A stretch of 64,000 bases of DNA from Nocardioides aquaticus (GTDB taxonomy: Bacteria > Actinomycetota > Actinomycetes > Propionibacteriales > Nocardioidaceae), in NCBI RefSeq assembly GCF_018459925.1, contig NZ_CP075371.1:1798001-1862000 (forward strand), in the 5' to 3' direction. The position numbers were made by a program, and so were the translations under genes. Under the pieces are notes generated by a model. The model had not been told where the DNA came from. It made no database searches and worked only from the letters and a program-made list of their open reading frames with translations. The number at the start of each line of letters is the position of its first letter. The stretch's first letter is position 1. Below are positions 59,347 through 64,000 of this stretch, in pieces.

Positions 59347-59372
59347 TCCGTCCCGGGGTTCCCCGGGCAGCA

Positions 59373-59408
59373 GACGACCCGCCACCCCACGTGGGGTGGC
59401 GGGTCGTC
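59373..59408. terminator. perfect 36-base palindrome, bidirectional terminator candidate
   Basis: GACGACCCGCCACCCCAC (59373-59390) is followed directly by its reverse complement to 59408, with no loop bases. It lies between convergent genes (secreted protein and FKBP), so it may terminate both. Confidence 0.75.
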
Positions 59409-59451
59409 GTGCGCAGGGTGGGTGCTGCGGTCGGGCGGGGTTCGTGGTCCG

Positions 59452-59820
59452 TCAGGAGACGGCGACGAGGTCGACCACGAAGATCAGCGTCTCGCCGGGC
59501 TTGATCACGCCACCGGCACCACGGTCGCCGTACCCGAGGTGCGGCGGGATGACGAGCTGACGGCGACCGCCGACCTTCATGCCCTGCACGCCCTGGTCCC
59601 AGCCGGCGATGACCTGGCCGGAGCCGAGCTTGAAACGCAGCGGGTCGCCACGGTTCCACGAGGCGTCGAACTCCTCGCCGGTGGAGTGGGCCACGCCCAC
59701 GTAGTGCACGGTCGCGGTCTGGCCGGCCACGGCCTCGGCGCCGTCACCCTCGCTCAGGTCCGTGACCTGCAGGTCGGCGGGTGGGTCGAAGTCGGGGAAG
59801 TCGATCTCGGGCTTGCTCAT
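59452..59820 (-). CDS. FKBP-type peptidyl-prolyl cis-trans isomerase
   Basis: A 122-residue single-domain FKBP. VTDLSEGDGAEAVAGQTATV, GEEFDASWNRGDP, FKLGSGQVIAGWDQGVQGMK and YGDRGAGGVIKPGETLIFVV are all family sequence. There is no signal peptide, so it works in the cytoplasm in protein folding. The ATG has TAGGGT six bases upstream, so it may be leaderless. Confidence 0.93.
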   Translation of the reverse strand: MSKPEIDFPDFDPPADLQVTDLSEGDGAEAVAGQTATVHYVGVAHSTGEEFDASWNRGDPLRFKLGSGQVIAGWDQGVQGMKVGGRRQLVIPPHLGYGDRGAGGVIKPGETLIFVVDLVAVS

Positions 59821-59826
59821 GGCTCC

Positions 59827-59832
59827 ACCCTA
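59827..59832 (-). promoter_or_regulatory. -10 element (TAGGGT) of the FKBP gene
   Basis: TAGGGT on the minus strand, six bases before the ATG at 59820; the intervening GGAGCC could also serve as a weak ribosome site. Confidence 0.45.
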
Positions 59833-59914
59833 GAGGCCGGGAGGGGTGGTCGCGCGGGTGCCCGGCCGGTCGCCGGGCGTCCCGTGTGCGCCGCCGTCGG
59901 GCCGCCGGGGGCCC

Positions 59915-60346
59915 TCAGGACTGGCGCACGTAGCTGTCGAGCTGGTCGCGCTCGAACTCCAGCTGCCCGATCTTGTGCTTGACCACGTCGCCGATCGAGA
60001 CGATGCCGACCAGCCGACCCTCGTCGACGACCGGCACGTGCCGCATCCGGCGCTCGGTCATCGTCAGCATCACCTCGTCGAGGGGGGTGCTGGGGGTGCA
60101 GGTCTCGACGGTCGCGGTCATGATCGCGCCGACCGTGTTGTCGACGACGGTCCCGTCGGCGTGCAGGCGGCGCACGACGTCGCGCTCGCTCACGATCCCG
60201 TCGACGCGGCTGCCGTCGCTGCTGACCACCAGGGCACCGACGTTGTGCTCGGCGAGCAGCCTCAGCAGGTCCCGCACGCCCGCCTCCGGGGCGACGGTGA
60301 CCACGGTGGTGTCGGGCTTGGCCTGGAGCAGGTCGGCGATCCGCAT
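59915..60346 (-). CDS. tandem CBS domain protein
   Basis: A 143-residue protein made of two CBS domains: one around VRDLLRLLAEHNVGALVVSS, DGIVSERDVVRRL and a second around LDEVMLTMTERRMRHVPVVD, LVGIVSIGDVVKH. These bind adenine nucleotides and act as energy sensors. There is no fused enzyme domain. The ATG has TACGGT six bases upstream, a leaderless layout. Confidence 0.92.
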   Translation of the reverse strand: MRIADLLQAKPDTTVVTVAPEAGVRDLLRLLAEHNVGALVVSSDGSRVDGIVSERDVVRRLHADGTVVDNTVGAIMTATVETCTPSTPLDEVMLTMTERRMRHVPVVDEGRLVGIVSIGDVVKHKIGQLEFERDQLDSYVRQS

Positions 60347-60352
60347 GGTGTG

Positions 60353-60358
60353 ACCGTA
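60353..60358 (-). promoter_or_regulatory. -10 element (TACGGT) of the CBS gene
   Basis: TACGGT on the minus strand lies six bases before the ATG at 60346. Confidence 0.5.
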
Positions 60359-60397
60359 CTCACGCCGGGTCCCCCTGGCCAGGGTCGTCCGGCAGGG

Positions 60398-61279
60398 TCA
60401 GGCGTCGGGGTCGGAGCGCCGTCGGTCCCGCAGGTCCGAGACGGACCCGGCGCCGCGCGAGGGCCAGTCCGCGTCGCCGGCGTGGTCGTCGGACAAGGAG
60501 CCGAGGAACGACAGGGCGGCGTCGTGCAGGTGGCCGTTGCTGGCCACGGCGTTGCCGCCGAACGGACCGTCGGTCCCGTCGAGGGAGCTGAAGCGGCCAC
60601 CGGCCTCGCGGACGATGACGTCGAGGGCGGCCATGTCGTAGACCTCGAGCTCGGGCTCGGCCGCGAGGTCGACCGCGCCCTCGGCGAGCAGGACGTAGGA
60701 CCAGAAGTCGCCGTAGGCGCGGGTGCGCCAGACCCGGCGCATCAGCGAGACCATGTCGTCGAGGCGGCCGCGCTCGTCCCAGCCGCTCAGCGAGGAGTAG
60801 GACAGCGACGCGTCCTCGAGGCGGCGGACGTCGGAGACCTGGCAGCGGGTGGCCTTGAGCAGCGAGCGGCCGGTCCAGGCGCCGTTGCCGGAGGAGGCCC
60901 ACCAGCGCTTCTGCAGCTGCGGCGCCGAGACGACGCCGAGCACGACCTCGTCCTCCACCACGAGCGAGATCAGGGTGGCCCACACCGGCACCCCGCGCAC
61001 GAAGTTCTTGGTCCCGTCGATCGGGTCCACGATCCAGCGCCGGGCGCCGCTGCCGGTGCTGCCCTGCTCCTCGCCGGTCACGGCGTCGCGCGAGCGGACC
61101 CGCGACAGGGTGCGGCGGATGCCCTCCTCGACGGCCTGGTCGGCGTCGGTGACCGGGGTCAGGTCGGGCTTGCTCATGACGTGCAGGTCCAGGGCCTTGA
61201 AGCGCCCCGTGGTCAGGGAGTCCGCGTCGTCGGCGAGCACGTGGGCGAGCCGGAGGTCGTCGGTGTAGTCGGTGGCCAC
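60398..61279 (-). CDS. hisN: histidinol-phosphatase, inositol-monophosphatase fold
   Basis: A 293-residue enzyme. Metal-binding motifs are DPIDGTKNFVRG and, at the C-terminal side, VYDMAALDVIVREAGG, with GEEQGSTGSG upstream. HisN in actinobacteria completes histidine synthesis by removing phosphate from histidinol-phosphate; the related IMPase activity cannot be excluded. GTG 61279 has TAGCCT six bases upstream. It follows rsgA but has its own promoter. Confidence 0.85.
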   Translation of the reverse strand: MATDYTDDLRLAHVLADDADSLTTGRFKALDLHVMSKPDLTPVTDADQAVEEGIRRTLSRVRSRDAVTGEEQGSTGSGARRWIVDPIDGTKNFVRGVPVWATLISLVVEDEVVLGVVSAPQLQKRWWASSGNGAWTGRSLLKATRCQVSDVRRLEDASLSYSSLSGWDERGRLDDMVSLMRRVWRTRAYGDFWSYVLLAEGAVDLAAEPELEVYDMAALDVIVREAGGRFSSLDGTDGPFGGNAVASNGHLHDAALSFLGSLSDDHAGDADWPSRGAGSVSDLRDRRRSDPDA

Positions 61280-61285
61280 GGGGGC

Positions 61286-61291
61286 AGGCTA
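61286..61291 (-). promoter_or_regulatory. -10 element (TAGCCT) of hisN
   Basis: TAGCCT on the minus strand is six bases before the GTG at 61279, a leaderless layout. Confidence 0.5.
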
Positions 61292-61310
61292 GCCGTCGGT
61301 CCGTCGGAGG

Positions 61311-62336
61311 TCAGTACGCCGGCACGCTGCGGGCCGCCAGCAGCCGTCGGAAGGACGACACGCGCTCTGCGTCGACGTCGCCCCGCTCGACCGCGTCGTC
61401 CAGCCCGCACTCGGGGGTGTCCTCGCCGTGGGTGCACCCGCGCGGGCAGGACCCGGTCTCCGCCGCGAGGTCCGGGAAGGCCCCGATCAGGGTCTCCGGC
61501 TTCACGTGGGCCAGGCCGAAGCTCCGGATCCCGGGCGTGTCGACGATCCACCCACCGCCGGCGCCGTCACCGTCTTCACCGTTCTGCGCGGGCAGGCCGA
61601 GCATCACCGCCGAGGTCGACGTGTGCCGGCCGCGGCCGGTGACCACGTTGACGCCGCCGGTCTCCCGGTCGGCGTCCGGCACCAGCGCGTTGACCAGGGT
61701 CGACTTGCCGACGCCGCTGTGGCCCAGCAGCACGCTGGTCCGTCCCGCGAGGTGGCGCCGCAGCTCGCCGAGGTCGCCGTCACGCCGGGTGACCACCCAC
61801 GGCACGTGCAACGCCCGGTAGGTCGACATGAACTCCTCCGGGCCCGCCAGGTCGGCCTTGGTCAGGCACAGCAGCGGCGTCATCCCGGAGTCGTACGCCG
61901 CCACCAGCGCGCGGTCCACCAGCCCCTGGCGGGGCTCGGGATCGGCCAGGGCGGTGACCACGACCAGCTGGTCGGCGTTGGAGACGATCACCCGCTCGAC
62001 CGGGTCGTCGTCGTCGGCGGTGCGCCGCAGCACGGTGCTGCGCTCGTTGACCTCCACGACGCGGGCCAGGGCGCCCTCGTCGCCGGAGACGTCGCCGACC
62101 ACGCGGACGCGGTCGCCGACGACCACGCCCTTGCGGCCCAGCGGACGCGCCTTGACGGCGTAGACGGGCACGCCGTCGACCAGCAGCGAGTACCGGCCGC
62201 GGTCGACGGTCACCACGACGCCGTCGGCCGCGTCGTCGTACGACGGTCGCTCCTTGGTGCGCGGCCGGGTGCGGCGGCGCGGACGCTCGTAGTGCTCCTG
62301 GTCCTGGTCGGTGTAGCGACCCCGGCGACCGGTCAC
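61311..62336 (-). CDS. rsgA: ribosome small-subunit GTPase RsgA
   Basis: A 341-residue circularly permuted GTPase. The OB-fold N-terminus is followed by G4-like CLTKADLAG, then G1 [14 protein letters not shown] and G3 [10 protein letters not shown]. The C-terminal zinc-binding part is [16 protein letters not shown]. RsgA matures the 30S subunit. The GTG 62336 overlaps the aroA stop, so the genes are coupled. A basic, Arg-rich N-terminus precedes the OB domain. Confidence 0.92.
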   Translation of the reverse strand: MTGRRGRYTDQDQEHYERPRRRTRPRTKERPSYDDAADGVVVTVDRGRYSLLVDGVPVYAVKARPLGRKGVVVGDRVRVVGDVSGDEGALARVVEVNERSTVLRRTADDDDPVERVIVSNADQLVVVTALADPEPRQGLVDRALVAAYDSGMTPLLCLTKADLAGPEEFMSTYRALHVPWVVTRRDGDLGELRRHLAGRTSVLLGHSGVGKSTLVNALVPDADRETGGVNVVTGRGRHTSTSAVMLGLPAQNGEDGDGAGGGWIVDTPGIRSFGLAHVKPETLIGAFPDLAAETGSCPRGCTHGEDTPECGLDDAVERGDVDAERVSSFRRLLAARSVPAY

Positions 62337-63640
62337 AGCAGGCTGGACCAGAAGTCGGCGAAGTCGGGGAAGGTCTTGCTGGTGGTCGCGACGTCCTCGA
62401 CCAGCACGCCGTCGACGGCCGCGCCGACGATCACCCCCGCGTGCGCCATCCGGTGGTCGGCGTAGGTGTGCCAGGTGCCGCCGTGCAGCGCCGACGGGCG
62501 CAGGGACAACCCGTCGGGCCGCTCCTCGACCTCGGCCCCGAGCGCGCCGAGCTCGGTAGCCAGCGCGGTGATCCGATCGGTCTCGTGGGCCCGGATGTGG
62601 GCGATGCCGCGCAGGTGCGAGGGCGAGGTGGCCACCGCGCAGAGGGCCGCCACGGCCGGGGCCAGCTCGCCGACGTCGTGCAGGTCGAGATCGACGCCCT
62701 GCAGCCCGGAGTGCGCGCCGGCGACCGGCTCGGGACCGGTCACCCGCAGCCCCTCGTCGACCCGGTCCACGGTGCAGCCCATCGCCGCCAGGATGTCGCG
62801 CAGCGCGTCGCCGGCCTGGTTCGTGGCGGTGGGCCAGCCCCGGACCACCACCGAGCCGCCCGAGACCGCGGCCAGCGCCAGGAACGGGGCGGCGTTGGAG
62901 AGGTCGGGCTCGATGTCGTGGTCGACCGCGGCGACCGGGCCGGGGGAGACCCGCCACCGGTCGGCGTCGCCGTCGTCGACGTCCACGCCGTGCTCGCGCA
63001 GCATGGCCACCGTCATCTCGACGTGGGGCAGCGACGGCACCGGCTTCCCCTCGTGGACCAGGTCGACGCCACGGTCGTAGCGCGCGCCGGCCAGCAGTAG
63101 CGCGGAGACGAACTGCGAGGACCCGGACGCGTCGAGGACGACCCGTCCGCCGGGCACCGTGCCGGTCCCGCGCACGGCGAACGGCAGCCCGCCGCGGCCG
63201 CCGTCGTCGACCTCGACGCCGAGCGTGCGCAGGGCGGTGAGGACCTGGCCGACCGGCCGGTTGCGCATGTGGGGGTCGCCGTCGAAGGCCACCGTCCCGG
63301 TCGAGAGCCCGGCCACGGGCGGCACGAACCGCATCACGGTGCCGGCCAGCCCGCAGTCGACGTCGGTGTCACCGGCGAAGGCGGCCGGGGTGACCACCCA
63401 GTCCTCGCCGGTCGTGTCGACTTGCGACCCGAGGCCGGTCAGGGCCGTGGCCATCAGCAGCGTGTCGCGCGAGCGCAGGGCACGCCGTACGACCGACGGG
63501 CCCTCGGCGACCGAGGCCAGCAGCAGGGCCCTGTTCGTCAGCGACTTGCTCCCGGGCAGGGAGACGACGGCGTCGACGCGACCACGGGCCCGGGGGGCCG
63601 GCCAGGGGTCGGCCGGGTGGTCCGGGCGCGCGGAGTCCAT
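62333..63640 (-). CDS. aroA: 3-phosphoshikimate 1-carboxyvinyltransferase (EPSP synthase)
   Basis: A 435-residue enzyme of the shikimate pathway. The N-terminal [20 protein letters not shown] is the phosphate-binding motif, [16 protein letters not shown] the second family motif (in the actinobacterial LAGT version of the usual GNAGT), and [18 protein letters not shown] a C-terminal one. It makes EPSP from shikimate-3-phosphate and PEP. It is the first gene of the aroA-rsgA pair. Confidence 0.94.
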   Translation of the reverse strand: MDSARPDHPADPWPAPRARGRVDAVVSLPGSKSLTNRALLLASVAEGPSVVRRALRSRDTLLMATALTGLGSQVDTTGEDWVVTPAAFAGDTDVDCGLAGTVMRFVPPVAGLSTGTVAFDGDPHMRNRPVGQVLTALRTLGVEVDDGGRGGLPFAVRGTGTVPGGRVVLDASGSSQFVSALLLAGARYDRGVDLVHEGKPVPSLPHVEMTVAMLREHGVDVDDGDADRWRVSPGPVAAVDHDIEPDLSNAAPFLALAAVSGGSVVVRGWPTATNQAGDALRDILAAMGCTVDRVDEGLRVTGPEPVAGAHSGLQGVDLDLHDVGELAPAVAALCAVATSPSHLRGIAHIRAHETDRITALATELGALGAEVEERPDGLSLRPSALHGGTWHTYADHRMAHAGVIVGAAVDGVLVEDVATTSKTFPDFADFWSSLL

Positions 63641-63648
63641 CGAGGTGC

Positions 63649-64000
63649 TCAGGTGAGGTTGGCCTTGGCCAGCTTGGCCTCGAGCTTGGCGGTGCTCGCC
63701 AGGTGCCCGGCCTCGCGGCGCGCGTCGCTGGCGACCCGCTTGGCGCGCCAGGAGACGCCGGGACGGCCCTCGGTGTCGTTGGCGGCGATGATCAGGCCGC
63801 CGAGGACGGCGACGTTCTTGACGAAGTGCTGGCGCTGCTCCTTGGCCTTCTCGCCCGAGAAGTCCCAGAACCGGTGGCCGGCGAGCGTGGTGGGCACCAG
63901 CGAGCCCGCGAGCACGAGCGCGCAGGCGCGCGGCGCCCGGTTGGTCGCCAGGCCGAGGGCGGCGGCGATCTGCACGCCCGCGTTGATCCGGACCAGGGTG
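63649..64000 (-). CDS. DoxX-like membrane protein, 5' end outside the window
   Basis: The frame is open to the right edge; the N-terminus is missing. Visible are [20 protein letters not shown], then [20 protein letters not shown] and [19 protein letters not shown], followed by a charged helical tail ending at 63649. This matches the DoxX family of small membrane proteins linked to redox or sulfur stress. It lies just upstream of aroA on the same strand. Confidence 0.75.
   Translation of the reverse strand, partial: TLVRINAGVQIAAALGLATNRAPRACALVLAGSLVPTTLAGHRFWDFSGEKAKEQRQHFVKNVAVLGGLIIAANDTEGRPGVSWRAKRVASDARREAGHLASTAKLEAKLAKANLT

Overview
The window is very GC-rich with start codons split between ATG and GTG, dense overlapping operons and many promoters placed directly at start codons. 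Together with a thiosulfate-type YeeE permease, a fused oleBC gene and an aroA-rsgA-hisN block, this points to a high-GC actinobacterium, most likely of the Nocardioides group (Propionibacteriales). The genus is an inference from gene content, not a measured identity.

Layout. 1-4889: the 3' end of a complex I operon (nuoK end, nuoL, nuoM, nuoN), with unusual substitutions in the proton-channel glutamate positions of NuoM and NuoN. 4890-8300: a decayed island holding a truncated multicopper oxidase with an in-frame stop, orphan genes, the 3' third of a tRNA, a frameshifted tyrosine-recombinase end and an IS3 orfA remnant. 8368-12022: an ABC exporter pair divergent from a two-component system. 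12023-14307: a probable yybP-ykoY (manganese) riboswitch, a TerC-type membrane protein and a baeRF3-like protein, convergent with a winged-helix regulator. 14596-17836: a four-gene membrane operon ending in a membrane-anchored alpha/beta hydrolase. 18206-19210: a lipoprotein-like gene. 19399-20740: an IS30 element sitting inside a 22-bp tandem repeat array.

20894-23647: a sulfonate-type ABC importer (ssuABC-like) behind a palindrome. 23849-25863: a small protein and a PAS sensor kinase. 25844-30508: the olefin pathway oleA, oleBC (fusion) and oleD. 30649-31892: three small genes. 31973-35009: a lipoprotein fusing a CapA-type phosphatase-like domain to an M15 peptidase, and an FHA protein with a small partner. 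35010-39627: a frameshifted MerR-DICT regulator next to a ForCE-type formate-dehydrogenase-like enzyme with its DUF1641 partner. 39651-49332: an SDR enzyme, an SNF2 helicase, a spermidine-synthase-like membrane protein, a YcaQ/AlkX-like protein, YeeE permease, acetyltransferase, PPOX-fold protein and a thioesterase.

49333-49686 contains a perfect 39-bp inverted repeat pair around a 19-bp inverted repeat. 49687-52606: galK, a HAD phosphatase and a LysR regulator as one overlapping operon, divergent from two tandem TDT-family transporters (52710-55085). 55054-64000: a frameshifted metalloprotease, a cytidylyltransferase, DUF445 and S4 proteins, a small secreted protein, FKBP isomerase, CBS protein, hisN, rsgA, aroA and the start of a DoxX-like gene.

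Two genes (35010-35944 and 55054-56612) each carry one probable single-base deletion in or next to a G run, so either they are real pseudogenes or the assembly has homopolymer errors. A 22-bp tandem repeat family occurs in at least four intergenic places.
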